Source of the DNA: Enterobacteriaceae bacterium RIT693
GTDB lineage: Bacteria; Pseudomonadota; Gammaproteobacteria; Enterobacterales; Enterobacteriaceae
DNA: 64,000 nt
Assembly (NCBI GenBank): GCA_009668225.1
Contig: WJYK01000004.1
Span: 186,001-250,000 of the forward strand
Direction: 5' to 3'
Part shown: positions 37,605-47,061 of the stretch, piece after piece
How positions within the stretch are numbered: position 1 is the first letter of the stretch
How the letters are laid out: each line of letters starts with the position of its first letter
Notes under the pieces: model-generated
Seen by the model: the letters and a program-made list of their open reading frames with translations, nothing else
Databases searched by the model: none
What the model was told of the DNA's origin: nothing
Made by a program: the position numbers and the translations under genes

Positions 37605-37818
37605 GATGTACCTTTGGAAAATTGCGTACTTTAATGTTGCCAGAAGCAAGGCGGACAAGGTAGCCTCATGCGTTGTTTTTACCCGGATACCCTTCATCCT
37701 GTAAATTGCAGACAGTTGGCTGCACTCGCAGGCTTCCAGCAGCGCCTGGATAAAGATCCTTATCGTTTGCCTGAAATTCGAATGCTAAAGGGTATATTTA
37801 ATTGATTCTGGAGCCGCA

Positions 37819-38796
37819 ATGCCAAACAGTTTGACCTGGTGCGATTTGCCTAACGATGTTTCACTTTGGCCTGGGTTGCCGCTTTCCCTGAGCGGTGACG
37901 AAGTGATGCCGCTGGACTACCGCGCCGGCCGCAGTGGCTGGCTCCTGTACGGGCGTAATCTGGACAAGCAGTGTCTGACCAAATACCAGCGCAAGCTGGG
38001 TGCGGCGATGGTGATCGTGACCGCCTGGTGCGTGGAAGACTATCAGGTTATTCGCCTGGCGGGTTCCTTGACACCGCGTGCGACGAAGCTTGCTCATGAA
38101 GCCGGGCTGGACGTTGCACCGCTTGGCAAAATCCCGCATTTAAAAACGCCTGGCCTGCTGGTCATGGATATGGACTCTACCGCTATTCAGATCGAGTGCA
38201 TTGACGAGATAGCCAAACTGGCGGGAACGGGTGAAATGGTGGCGGAAGTTACCGAACGCGCAATGCGTGGCGAACTGGACTTCACCGCTAGCCTGCGTCA
38301 GCGCGTAGCAACCCTGAAAGGGGCGGATGCCAATATCCTGCGCCAGGTACGCGATGAACTTCCGCTGATGCCGGGGCTGACGTCTTTGGTGCAAAATCTC
38401 GACACGCTGGGCTGGAAAGTGGCAATTGCCTCCGGCGGTTTCACCTTCTTTGCGGAATACCTGCGCGATAAGCTGAACCTCACGACGGTCGTGGCGAATG
38501 AGCTCGAAATTTGCGACGGTAAGCTGACCGGCGAAGTGCTGGGGCAGATTGTGGACGCTAAATTTAAAGCGTTAACCCTGACGCGCCTTGCCGAAAAATA
38601 TGATATTCCCGCCGCGCAGACTGTAGCGGTCGGCGACGGGGCCAATGATTTACCGATGATCCACGCCGCAGGCCTGGGCATTGCCTATCATGCTAAGCCG
38701 AAGGTGAATGAGAAGAGCGAAGTCAGCATCCGTCATGCGGATCTGATGGGCGTGTTCTGCATCCTTTCCGGCAGCCTGATTCAGGAAGAACGTTAA
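37819..38796 (+). CDS. serB: Phosphoserine phosphatase
   Basis: Last step of serine synthesis. 325 residues. The N-terminal ACT-like part (about 1-105) precedes the HAD domain. The nucleophile motif DMDSTAIQIECIDE is near residue 115, the Ser motif IASGGFTFFAEY near 205, and GDGANDLPM near 274. GGAGCCGCA precedes the ATG at 37819. radA follows after 11 bases. Confidence 0.97.
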   Translation: MPNSLTWCDLPNDVSLWPGLPLSLSGDEVMPLDYRAGRSGWLLYGRNLDKQCLTKYQRKLGAAMVIVTAWCVEDYQVIRLAGSLTPRATKLAHEAGLDVAPLGKIPHLKTPGLLVMDMDSTAIQIECIDEIAKLAGTGEMVAEVTERAMRGELDFTASLRQRVATLKGADANILRQVRDELPLMPGLTSLVQNLDTLGWKVAIASGGFTFFAEYLRDKLNLTTVVANELEICDGKLTGEVLGQIVDAKFKALTLTRLAEKYDIPAAQTVAVGDGANDLPMIHAAGLGIAYHAKPKVNEKSEVSIRHADLMGVFCILSGSLIQEER

Positions 38797-38807
38797 GAGG
38801 TCACAAG

Positions 38808-40190
38808 GTGGCGAAAGCTCCAAAACGCGCATTTGTTTGTAACGAGTGTGGTGCGGATTACCCGCGCTGGCAAGGGCAGTGCAGCGCCTGTCACGCGTGG
38901 AATACCATTACCGAAGTGCGCATCGCCGCTTCTCCTCAGGTTGCCCGCAACGAACGCCTTTCCGGCTACGCCGGGAGCGCAGGCGTCAGCCGTGTTCAAA
39001 AGCTCTCGGACATCAGCCTTGAAGAGCTGCCGCGTTTTTCCACCGGTTTTAAAGAGTTCGACCGCGTGCTGGGCGGTGGCGTGGTGCCGGGCAGTGCTAT
39101 CCTGATTGGCGGCAATCCTGGCGCCGGGAAATCAACGCTACTGCTGCAAACGCTCTGCAAATTGAGTGAGCAGATGAAAACCCTTTACGTCACCGGTGAG
39201 GAGTCGCTCCAGCAGGTGGCGATGCGCGCGCACCGTCTTGGTTTGCCGACGCAAAACCTCAATATGCTGTCAGAAACCAGCATCGAACAGATCTGCATGA
39301 TTGCCGATGAAGAACAGCCTAAGCTGATGGTGATTGACTCCATCCAGGTGATGCACATGGCGGACGTGCAGTCTTCGCCGGGCAGCGTGGCGCAGGTACG
39401 TGAAACCGCAGCCTACCTGACGCGATTTGCGAAGACCAAAGGCGTGGCGATTGTGATGGTCGGGCACGTGACTAAAGACGGCTCCCTGGCGGGGCCAAAA
39501 GTCCTCGAGCACTGTATCGACTGTTCCGTGATGCTGGACGGCGATGCTGACTCCCGCTTCCGTACTCTGCGTAGCCATAAAAACCGCTTTGGTGCGGTGA
39601 ACGAGCTGGGGGTGTTCGCGATGACCGAGCAGGGGCTGCGTGAGGTGAGCAACCCGTCAGCCATCTTCCTGAGCCGCGGAGATGAAGTGACGCCGGGCAG
39701 TTCGGTGATGGTGGTCTGGGAAGGTACGCGCCCGCTGTTGGTTGAAATTCAGGCGCTGGTGGATCAGTCGATGATGTCCAACCCTCGCCGCGTGGCCGTT
39801 GGCCTTGAGCAAAACCGTCTGGCGATTCTGCTGGCCGTTCTGCACCGCCATGGTGGCCTGCAAATGGCCGATCAGGACGTGTTCGTTAACGTGGTCGGCG
39901 GCGTCAAAGTCACCGAAACCAGCGCCGATTTAGCGCTCCTGCTGGCAATGGTCTCCAGCCTGCGCGACAGGGCGTTGCCGCAGGACTTAGTGGTGTTTGG
40001 TGAAGTCGGGCTGGCAGGCGAGATCCGTCCCGTGCCGAGTGGTCAGGAACGTATTTCCGAGGCCGCCAAGCACGGATTTAAGCGAGCCATCGTGCCGCAG
40101 GCCAACGTACCGAAAAAAGTCCCTGAGGGAATGCAGGTCTTCGGCGTGAAAAAACTTGCTGATGCGCTTTCTGTATTTGACGACTTATAA
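38808..40190 (+). CDS. radA: DNA repair protein RadA
   Basis: RecA-like branch-migration helicase used in recombination. 460 residues. An N-terminal four-cysteine zinc finger (CNECG...CSACH, residues 11-31) is followed by Walker A GGNPGAGKSTLLLQ near 95, the RadA-specific KNRFG motif near 258 and a C-terminal Lon-protease-like domain (EVGLAGEIRPVPSGQERI). The start is GTG 38808 (MAKAPKRAFVC), with AAGAGGTCAC upstream. Confidence 0.97.
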   Translation: MAKAPKRAFVCNECGADYPRWQGQCSACHAWNTITEVRIAASPQVARNERLSGYAGSAGVSRVQKLSDISLEELPRFSTGFKEFDRVLGGGVVPGSAILIGGNPGAGKSTLLLQTLCKLSEQMKTLYVTGEESLQQVAMRAHRLGLPTQNLNMLSETSIEQICMIADEEQPKLMVIDSIQVMHMADVQSSPGSVAQVRETAAYLTRFAKTKGVAIVMVGHVTKDGSLAGPKVLEHCIDCSVMLDGDADSRFRTLRSHKNRFGAVNELGVFAMTEQGLREVSNPSAIFLSRGDEVTPGSSVMVVWEGTRPLLVEIQALVDQSMMSNPRRVAVGLEQNRLAILLAVLHRHGGLQMADQDVFVNVVGGVKVTETSADLALLLAMVSSLRDRALPQDLVVFGEVGLAGEIRPVPSGQERISEAAKHGFKRAIVPQANVPKKVPEGMQVFGVKKLADALSVFDDL

Positions 40191-40237
40191 TTGAGTAACT
40201 TGCGGGAATCGTTCCCGCTTTGTGCAGGAGGCAGCGC

Positions 40238-41470
40238 GTGTCGTCATTCGACTATATTAAAACGGCCATTCGTCAGCAGGGCTGTACCTTACAGCAGGTG
40301 GCGGACGCCAGCGGCATGACTAAAGGCTACCTGAGCCAGTTACTGAATGCGAAAATCAAAAGCCCCAGCGCGCAGAAACTGGAAGCGCTGCACCGCTTTC
40401 TTGGGCTGGAATTTCCGCGCCGTGAAAAGAAAGTCGGTGTGGTTTTCGGGAAGTTTTATCCGCTGCATACCGGCCATATCTACCTGATTCAGCGTGCCTG
40501 TAGCCAGGTGGACGAGCTGCATATCATCATGGGCTACGATGAGCCCCGCGACCGCGCGTTATTTGACGATAGCGCGATGTCCCAGCAGCCCACCACCGGG
40601 GACCGTCTGCGCTGGCTGCTGCAAACCTTTAAGTACCAGAAGAATATTCGTATCCATTCCTTTAACGAAGAGGGGATGGAGCCATACCCGCACGGCTGGG
40701 ACGTCTGGAGCCGCGGAATTAAAGCCTTCATGGACAGCAAAGGGATTTCTCCCGACAGAATTTACACTTCGGAAGAAGGGGATGCCGCGAAGTTTACCGA
40801 GCATCTCGGCATCGAAACGGTGGTTGTCGATCCTAAGCGTACCTTTATGAACATTAGCGGAACGCAAATCCGCGAAAACCCCTTCCGCTACTGGGAATAC
40901 ATTCCTACCGAGGTAAAACCGTTCTTCGTGCGCACCGTGGCGATATTAGGCGGCGAGTCGAGCGGTAAGTCATGGATGGTGAACAAGCTCGCCAACATCT
41001 TCAATACCACCAGCGCCTGGGAATACGGCCGCGACTACGTCTTCTCTCATCTTGGCGGAGACGAAATGGCGTTGCAGTATTCCGACTACGATAAAATTGC
41101 CATCGGCCACGCGCAGTACGTCGATTTTGCGGTGAAATACGCCAATAAAGTGGCGTTTATCGACACCGATTTTGTGACCACTCAGGCTTTCTGCAAGAAG
41201 TATGAGGGGCGCGAACATCCTTTTGTGCAGGCATTGATCGACGAATACCGCTTCGACCTGGTTATTCTGCTGGAGAACAATACGCCGTGGGTGGCGGACG
41301 GTTTACGTAGCCTCGGCAGCGACGCGGACAGGAAATCGTTCCAGAACCTGCTGGTGGAGATGCTCAAAGAGAACAACATCGACTTTATTCACGTTGAGGA
41401 GTCAGACTATGACTCGCGCTTCTTGCGCTGCGTGGATCTGGTGAAAGAGATGATGGGTGAGCAGCGATAA
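40238..41470 (+). CDS. nadR: NadR: NAD-biosynthesis repressor, NMN adenylyltransferase and ribosylnicotinamide kinase
   Basis: Trifunctional regulator of NAD metabolism. 410 residues, the E. coli length. Domains: Cro-type helix-turn-helix about 5-57 (TLQQVADASGMTKGYLSQLL); NMN adenylyltransferase about 63-225 with GKFYPLHTGHIYL; and an RN-kinase P-loop domain from about 232 with GGESSGKS. The residue after the P-loop serine is Trp (GKSWMV), where E. coli has Thr (GKSTLV). The start is GTG 40238, after GCAGGAGGCA; the frame opens at 40220, but the shorter start gives MSSFDYIK. A long structured interval follows. Confidence 0.96.
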   Translation: MSSFDYIKTAIRQQGCTLQQVADASGMTKGYLSQLLNAKIKSPSAQKLEALHRFLGLEFPRREKKVGVVFGKFYPLHTGHIYLIQRACSQVDELHIIMGYDEPRDRALFDDSAMSQQPTTGDRLRWLLQTFKYQKNIRIHSFNEEGMEPYPHGWDVWSRGIKAFMDSKGISPDRIYTSEEGDAAKFTEHLGIETVVVDPKRTFMNISGTQIRENPFRYWEYIPTEVKPFFVRTVAILGGESSGKSWMVNKLANIFNTTSAWEYGRDYVFSHLGGDEMALQYSDYDKIAIGHAQYVDFAVKYANKVAFIDTDFVTTQAFCKKYEGREHPFVQALIDEYRFDLVILLENNTPWVADGLRSLGSDADRKSFQNLLVEMLKENNIDFIHVEESDYDSRFLRCVDLVKEMMGEQR

Positions 41471-42215
41471 AGAATGGGCTGTGGGGCTTGATGCCCTCAG
41501 TTCTGCGCTCTCGTTTGGGGCGGTAGATTAGTCTCGAATTCCTACGGTTATGCAGGAGTGGTTCTGATTCCGTTCACTCGTACATTTGTTACCCCTGCAT
41601 GTTCAGAGCACGGTGAACGTGTCATGGGGTATTACGCCATGCCCCCTGACAACCCCCGGCGCCCGGCGAGCTCATCGCCGCTGAAGCGGTAAACCCACCG
41701 GCTATCACCCCAACATTCGGGGTCGTTCGCGATTCGTTCCCGACGATCGCTCTCTTTCGCTGCTCCCGGCAGCTCAACCCCGCCTGAGTTGGGTCATAAC
41801 CGGGGGCGATGAGAGCCGGGAACAAAGGCGTCGCTGTAGGGCTTGCAGCAACTTTAACGCTCAGCGTGGCGATGAGCATGAAGCAAGGCTCGGTTCCGGC
41901 TTAAATCGCCTCCGTTTTCTCTCCGACTGGCCAGGGTCCGGACGTCGGGAACGGCCGGAGGCTGAGAGCGTCGGGAACGCATCTCAGCCGACCCAGGACT
42001 GGGAGATAAAACGGAGGTCTGCCGCTTCAGCGGTCGATTTATTTAGCCGGAAGTCCGGGGCCTCGGGGAAGTGACGGTGACTTCCCCGAGTCGTTCACCG
42101 GTACGGTGACTGCATATAAAACAGGGCTGGAAGTGAACGGAACCTCTGCCGGGCTTGGCATAATTTCGGGTATTTGTAATTAAGAAACGGCTCCCATGAA
42201 GAGGGTGCCAGGCAT
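41471..42215. other. Gene-poor, highly structured GC-rich interval between nadR and ettA
   Basis: About 745 bases with no convincing gene, where E. coli has only a short gap. It is full of strong palindromes: CCGC-TGAA-GCGG (41678-41689), ACCCC/GGGGT (41707-41723), GGCTGAGAGCGT/ACGC-A-TCTCAGCC (41960-41989) and CTCGGGGAAGT/ACTTCCCCGAG (42062-42090). Long-range pairs also exist: CCTCCGTTTT (41909-41918) with AAAACGGAGG (42008-42017), and the 41676-41695 palindrome with 42017-42035. The look is of structured RNA or a relic of a prophage control region, but I cannot name it. Confidence 0.7.
41622..41879 (-). CDS. Doubtful 85-residue ORF within the structured interval
   Basis: ATG at 41877-41879, stop at 41622. 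The predicted peptide MLIATLSVKVAASPTATPL continues with FPALIAPGYDPTQAGLSCRE and is rich in Ala, Ser, Thr, Pro and Gly. That composition is common both in phage Ash-like peptides and in chance frames of GC-rich hairpin DNA. No ribosome site stands out. The frame crosses several perfect palindromes, which argues against coding. Listed so that it can be checked. Confidence 0.2.
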   Translation of the reverse strand: MLIATLSVKVAASPTATPLFPALIAPGYDPTQAGLSCREQRKRAIVGNESRTTPNVGVIAGGFTASAAMSSPGAGGCQGAWRNTP

Positions 42216-42240
42216 AAAAAAGGCACCGTGAAGGTGCCTT
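42216..42240 (-). terminator. Terminator of ettA
   Basis: Stem AAGGCACC / GGTGCCTT with a GTGAA loop, six bases past the ettA stop on the minus strand and followed there by a T-run. Confidence 0.88.
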
Positions 42241-42246
42241 TCGCAT

Positions 42247-43914
42247 TTACTTGGTGACGCGCTTGTACTTGATGCGTTTTGGCTCCAGAGCATCTGAACC
42301 CAGGGTACGCTTCTTGTACTCTTCGTATTCGGTGAAGTTACCTTCGAAGAACTCCACTTTACCTTCATCCTGGTAGTCCAGAATGTGGGTAGCGATACGG
42401 TCCAGGAACCAACGGTCGTGCGAGATAACCATCGCGCAGCCCGGGAACTCCAGCAGGGCGTTTTCCAGCGCGCGCAGGGTTTCGATATCCAGGTCGTTTG
42501 TTGGTTCATCGAGCAGAAGAACGTTGCCGCCAACCTGCAGCAGCTTCGCCAGGTGCAGACGACCGCGCTCACCGCCGGACAGCTCGCCAACGCGTTTGCC
42601 CTGGTCGACGCCTTTGAAGTTAAAGCGGCCCACGTAGGCACGGCTTGGCATCTCGGTGTTGCCGATGCGCATGATATCCTGGCCGCCGGAGACTTCTTCC
42701 CACACGGTTTTGCTGTTGTCCATAGCGTCACGGAACTGGTCAACGGAGGCCAGCTTCACGGTCTCACCCAGAGTGATGGAGCCGCTGTCAGGCTGTTCCT
42801 GACCGGACATCATGCGGAACAGGGTGGATTTACCCGCGCCGTTCGGACCGATGATGCCCACGATGGCGCCTTTCGGTACGGAGAAGCTGAGGTCGTCGAT
42901 CAGCAGGCGATCGCCGTAAGATTTACGCAGGTTGCTAACGTCCACCACTTTATCCCCCAGGCGTGCACCAGGCGGGATAAACAGTTCGTTGGTTTCGTTA
43001 CGCTTCTGGTATTCGGTGTTATTCAGTTCTTCGAAACGCGCCAGACGGGCTTTGCCCTTAGACTGACGGCCCTTCGCGCCCTGACGAACCCACTCCAGCT
43101 CTTTCTCAATGGATTTACGGCGAGCCGCTTCCGTTGAGGCTTCCTGCGCCAGACGCTGATCTTTCTGCTCCAGCCAGGAGGAGTAGTTACCTTCCCATGG
43201 AATCCCTTCCCCACGGTCAAGCTCCAGGATCCAGCCGGCGACATTGTCGAGGAAGTAACGGTCGTGGGTGATCGCCACAACGGTCCCTTCGAAGTCATGC
43301 AGGAAGCGTTCCAGCCACGCCACGGATTCTGCATCCAGGTGGTTGGTTGGTTCGTCGAGCAGCAGCATGTCCGGTTTTTCCAGCAGCAGGCGGCACAGCG
43401 CGACGCGGCGACGTTCACCCCCGGACAGCTTCTCAATTTTTGCATCCCAGTCTGGCAGACGCAGGGCATCAGCGGCGCGCTCCAGCTGCACGTTCAGGTT
43501 ATGACCGTCGTGCGCCTGGATAATTTCTTCATACTTGCCCTGCTGCGCGGCCAGCTTGTCGAAGTCCGCGTCCGGCTCGGCGTACTTGGCGTAGACTTCA
43601 TCCAGCCCTTTCAGCGCGTTAACCACTTCGGAAACGGCTTCTTCTACGGACTCACGTACGGTGTGCTCCGGATTCAGCTTAGGTTCCTGCGGCAGGTAGC
43701 CAATCTTGAGGCCTGGCTGAGGACGGGCTTCACCTTCGATATCGGTATCGATGCCGGCCATGATGCGCAGCAGGGTGGATTTACCGGCACCGTTCAGACC
43801 CAGCACGCCGATTTTGGCGCCGGGGAAGAAGCTGAGCGAAATATTTTTCAGAATATGTCGTTTCGGCGGGACAACTTTGCCGACACGATGCATGGTATAA
43901 ACGAATTGAGCCAC
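42247..43914 (-). CDS. ettA: Energy-dependent translational throttle protein EttA (ABC-F)
   Basis: ABC-F ATPase that binds the ribosomal E site and gates the first peptide bond according to the ATP/ADP ratio. 555 residues as in E. coli. It has two ATPase domains: Walker A GLNGAGKSTLL near residue 38 with signature LSGGERRR near 164, and GPNGAGKSTLF near 355 with LSGGERGR near 440. A charged linker (RLAQEASTEAARRKSIEKEL) lies between them. The start is GTG 43912-43914 (MAQFVYTMHRVGKVV). Confidence 0.97.
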   Translation of the reverse strand: MAQFVYTMHRVGKVVPPKRHILKNISLSFFPGAKIGVLGLNGAGKSTLLRIMAGIDTDIEGEARPQPGLKIGYLPQEPKLNPEHTVRESVEEAVSEVVNALKGLDEVYAKYAEPDADFDKLAAQQGKYEEIIQAHDGHNLNVQLERAADALRLPDWDAKIEKLSGGERRRVALCRLLLEKPDMLLLDEPTNHLDAESVAWLERFLHDFEGTVVAITHDRYFLDNVAGWILELDRGEGIPWEGNYSSWLEQKDQRLAQEASTEAARRKSIEKELEWVRQGAKGRQSKGKARLARFEELNNTEYQKRNETNELFIPPGARLGDKVVDVSNLRKSYGDRLLIDDLSFSVPKGAIVGIIGPNGAGKSTLFRMMSGQEQPDSGSITLGETVKLASVDQFRDAMDNSKTVWEEVSGGQDIMRIGNTEMPSRAYVGRFNFKGVDQGKRVGELSGGERGRLHLAKLLQVGGNVLLLDEPTNDLDIETLRALENALLEFPGCAMVISHDRWFLDRIATHILDYQDEGKVEFFEGNFTEYEEYKKRTLGSDALEPKRIKYKRVTK

Positions 43915-44156
43915 AGTGCGACTTTGCCTCTTTTATCGTGATGTAAGATGGTACATAACAAAGGCGAAGTGTAGCCGTTTTCCCGGCCTAATCCCAGCGG
44001 GGTATCGCGGTTCTACCGCGCGTGGCGCCTTTATACGTTTAATGACCAAAATATACCTTCCGGACATGGCGTAATGCGCTCCCCCTGGTTAGCATGAATT
44101 CATTCGCTTATTGCAGCGCTGGCATGATGCCGTCAGGAAAATAGTGAGGAGAAGGT

Positions 44157-46091
44157 GTGGTAAAAGCCAAACAAGTCGCATGGCAGTTGCTTGCCGCGGG
44201 CATTAGCCTGGTGATGTTAAACGGCGCGGTACGTGCGGACTCTCTGGATGAGCAACGCAGCCGCTACGCGCAAATCAAACAGGCCTGGGATAACAAGCAA
44301 ATGGACGTGGTGCAGCAGCTGATGCCTGGGCTGCAAACCTATCCTCTTTATCCTTATCTCGAATATCGCCAGCTCACCGACGACCTGATGAACGAGCCGA
44401 GCGTTGCGGTGGCTCAGTTTATTCAGGCTAACCCAACGTTGCCTCCGGCGCGAAATTTAAGCTCCCGCTTTGTTAACGAGCTGGCAAGACGCCAGGACTG
44501 GCGCGGTCTGCTGGCTTTTAGCCCTGAACCACCCGCGACCAATGAAGCCAAATGTAATTACTATTTTGCCAAGTGGAATACCGGGCAAACAGGGGCTGCC
44601 TGGGCAGGTGCGAAAGAGCTATGGCTAACGGGAAAGAGCCAGCCGTCGAGCTGTGATGCGCTGTTTTCCGCATGGCGCGCTTCCGGCACCCAGGATCCGC
44701 TGGCTTACCTTGAGCGTATTCGCCTGGCGATGAAAGAGGGCAACACCTCGCTGGTGAACGCGCTGGCTAATCAGATGCCTGCGGACTACCAGACTATCTC
44801 CAGCGCGTTGATAAACCTGCAAAATAACCCGAGTACAGTGCTGACTTTCGCCAATACGGTGGGTGCAACGGACTTCACTCGCCAGGCTGCGGCCATCGCT
44901 TTTGCGAGCGTCGCCCGTCAGGATGTCGAGAATGCACGTCTGATGATCCCGTCTCTGGTTCAGGCACAAAAGCTCACCGACGAGCAGGCTCAGGAATTGC
45001 GCGATACGGTGGCATGGCGACTCATGGGAAGTGACGTGACGGATGAACAGGCCCGCTGGCGCGACGACGCCATTATGCGCTCGCAGTCCACTTCATTGAT
45101 TGAAAGACGTGTGCGTATGGCACTGGGGACTGGCGACCGATCAGGCCTGAATACCTGGCTTGCTCGCCTGCCGATGGACGCCAAAGAAAAAGACGAGTGG
45201 CGTTACTGGCAGGCCGATTTGCTGCTGGAGCGAGGCCGGGATGATGAAGCGAAAGGGATCCTGCGTGCGCTGATGCAGCAGCGAGGTTTCTACCCTATGG
45301 TGGCCGCACAGCGACTTGGGGAAGAATATCCCCTTCGTGTTGATAAAGCCGATGCCGTGAACCCTGCGCTGGTGCAGGGGCCGGAAATGGCACGCGTTCG
45401 CGAGCTGATGTACTGGAATATGGATAACACCGCGCGCAGCGAATGGGCAAATCTGGTCACCAGCCGCAGTAAGCAAGAGCAGGCTGGCCTGGCGCGTTAT
45501 GCCTTTGAGCAGGACTGGTGGGATCTCAGCGTGCAGGCAACCATTGCCGGAAAGCTGTGGGATAATCTGGAAGAACGTTTCCCGCTGGCCTATAAAAGCA
45601 CTTTTGCCCGCTACGTGAGCGGCAAAACCGTTCCGCAAAGCTATGCGATGGCGATTGCCCGCCAGGAAAGTGCCTGGAACCCGAAGGTGCGTTCTCCGGT
45701 AGGGGCAAGCGGCCTGATGCAAATCATGCCGGGTACCGCCACTCATACCGTTAAGATGTTCGGTATCCCCGGCTACAGCAGCACCGTGCAGCTTCTGGAT
45801 CCTGAAACCAACATCAATATTGGCACCAGCTACCTGCAATACGTGTTCCAGCAGTTTGAGAACAACCGTATCTTCGCTTCTGCCGCCTATAACGCCGGGC
45901 CGGGGCGCGTGCGGACCTGGCTTGGTAACAGCGCCGGGCGTATTGATGCGATCGCGTTTGTTGAAAGTATTCCGTTCTCAGAAACGCGCGGCTACGTGAA
46001 AAACGTGCTGGCTTACGATGCCTATTACCGCTACTTCATGGGTCAGCCTGACAAAATCCTGTCCGATAGCGAGTGGCAGCGGCGTTATTGA
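44157..46091 (+). CDS. slt: Soluble lytic murein transglycosylase Slt70
   Basis: Periplasmic enzyme that cleaves peptidoglycan to 1,6-anhydromuropeptides. 644 residues. The signal peptide occupies residues 1-27 and ends VRA before DSLDEQRSRY. A long superhelical all-alpha ring domain (28-450) leads to the lysozyme-like catalytic domain from about 495 (AMAIARQESAWNPKVRSPVG, catalytic Glu in RQES, then GASGLMQIMPGTA). The start is GTG 44157 (a second GTG is at 44155 in another frame) after GAGGAGAAG. trpR follows. Confidence 0.97.
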   Translation: MVKAKQVAWQLLAAGISLVMLNGAVRADSLDEQRSRYAQIKQAWDNKQMDVVQQLMPGLQTYPLYPYLEYRQLTDDLMNEPSVAVAQFIQANPTLPPARNLSSRFVNELARRQDWRGLLAFSPEPPATNEAKCNYYFAKWNTGQTGAAWAGAKELWLTGKSQPSSCDALFSAWRASGTQDPLAYLERIRLAMKEGNTSLVNALANQMPADYQTISSALINLQNNPSTVLTFANTVGATDFTRQAAAIAFASVARQDVENARLMIPSLVQAQKLTDEQAQELRDTVAWRLMGSDVTDEQARWRDDAIMRSQSTSLIERRVRMALGTGDRSGLNTWLARLPMDAKEKDEWRYWQADLLLERGRDDEAKGILRALMQQRGFYPMVAAQRLGEEYPLRVDKADAVNPALVQGPEMARVRELMYWNMDNTARSEWANLVTSRSKQEQAGLARYAFEQDWWDLSVQATIAGKLWDNLEERFPLAYKSTFARYVSGKTVPQSYAMAIARQESAWNPKVRSPVGASGLMQIMPGTATHTVKMFGIPGYSSTVQLLDPETNINIGTSYLQYVFQQFENNRIFASAAYNAGPGRVRTWLGNSAGRIDAIAFVESIPFSETRGYVKNVLAYDAYYRYFMGQPDKILSDSEWQRRY

Positions 46092-46116
46092 TTGCGCGGA
46101 GAGTATGTTATGCTGC

Positions 46117-46136
46117 CGTACTAGTTAAAGAGTATG
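46117..46136. promoter_or_regulatory. TrpR operator at the trpR promoter
   Basis: CGTACTAGTTAAAGAGTATG contains the trp operator core (GTACTAGTTAA) and overlaps the likely -10 region. The expected effect is autorepression by TrpR with tryptophan. Confidence 0.75.
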
Positions 46137-46146
46137 GTGGCCTGAC

Positions 46147-46485
46147 ATGACTCAGCTCTCTCAGTATTCGGCAGAACAGGCCGAGCAAAGTAATAAAGAG
46201 TGGCTCCGCTTTGTGGGGCTATTACAGGAAGCTTTCGGGCAGGAGCTTCACATGCCGCTGATGACCTTGCTGCTAACGCCGGATGAGCGTACTGCATTAG
46301 GGACACGCGTGCGGATTATTGAGGAATTACTGCGCGGTGAACTCAGCCAGCGTGAGCTGAAGAACGAACTGGGTGCGGGTATTGCAACCATTACCCGCGG
46401 TTCTAACAGCCTGAAGGCAGCACCGACCGAACTGCGGGCATGGCTTGAAAAAGAACTGCTTCAGGGCGGTATCCCATCCCGTTAA
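46147..46485 (+). CDS. trpR: Trp operon repressor
   Basis: Dimeric tryptophan-dependent repressor. 112 residues, four more than E. coli. The core [53 protein letters not shown] is seen across residues 38-90, with the helix-turn-helix [19 protein letters not shown] near 67-86. The N-terminal arm and the last residues diverge from E. coli. Start ATG 46147. Confidence 0.97.
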   Translation: MTQLSQYSAEQAEQSNKEWLRFVGLLQEAFGQELHMPLMTLLLTPDERTALGTRVRIIEELLRGELSQRELKNELGAGIATITRGSNSLKAAPTELRAWLEKELLQGGIPSR

Positions 46486-46490
46486 CGACG

Positions 46491-47009
46491 CTACCGGCGA
46501 TAAATCTCGTTATGAAAGGGGCTTAACGCCAATATCACCGCCTGATGGTAAACGCTGCTGCGCGTGAGCTTTCCGGCGGTGAACACCCCAATCGCTCCCT
46601 CTTTACGTCCAATCTTATCAATGCCCGTATAGTCCGACATCACCGGCCCAAGGGCGTTTCCGGCGCTGACTTTCTGCAGAATAATGTCCGGCAACGGCAG
46701 GGTGGCCGAGCGGGCTTCACCGCGCTGCTGATGGGTCTCAATCACCACCCAGCTGAAGGTACTGCCTTCATCGATTCCCGCTTCAATGGCGACCCAAAAG
46801 TCGGCATCTGGTCTGATCTCACGGGCATTTACCACGCGGTTTCGTGCACCAGTTCGCGTTTCCTGACAGCCGTTGGGCTGCTCCGGCACGCCACTATCGA
46901 CGACCACGGACTCAATATGGCAGGATCCTTCACCATAAATCTCGCTAAACGCCTGCAGAATCGCCTGAATTTTGGCGGGATTGGTTGTTGCAGCAACGAC
47001 ATGGTTCAT
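46491..47009 (-). CDS. yjjX: Inosine/xanthosine triphosphatase
   Basis: House-cleaning NTPase that hydrolyses non-canonical purine triphosphates (XTP, ITP). 172 residues. The N-terminal motif [17 protein letters not shown] is near residue 5, [16 protein letters not shown] near 48 and [10 protein letters not shown] near 75. It is convergent with trpR across a 5-base gap and divergent from gpmB. Start ATG 47007-47009. Confidence 0.94.
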   Translation of the reverse strand: MNHVVAATTNPAKIQAILQAFSEIYGEGSCHIESVVVDSGVPEQPNGCQETRTGARNRVVNAREIRPDADFWVAIEAGIDEGSTFSWVVIETHQQRGEARSATLPLPDIILQKVSAGNALGPVMSDYTGIDKIGRKEGAIGVFTAGKLTRSSVYHQAVILALSPFHNEIYRR

Positions 47010-47061
47010 AATAAGTCAGAACTCTCGATATTTCGTGACCGGAGTATAACGGAAAAAACGC

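Noticed and set aside
41471-42215. Retron or other reverse-transcriptase-linked ncRNA in the structured island
   Set aside because: No reverse transcriptase or effector gene is nearby, so the hairpins alone do not support a retron.
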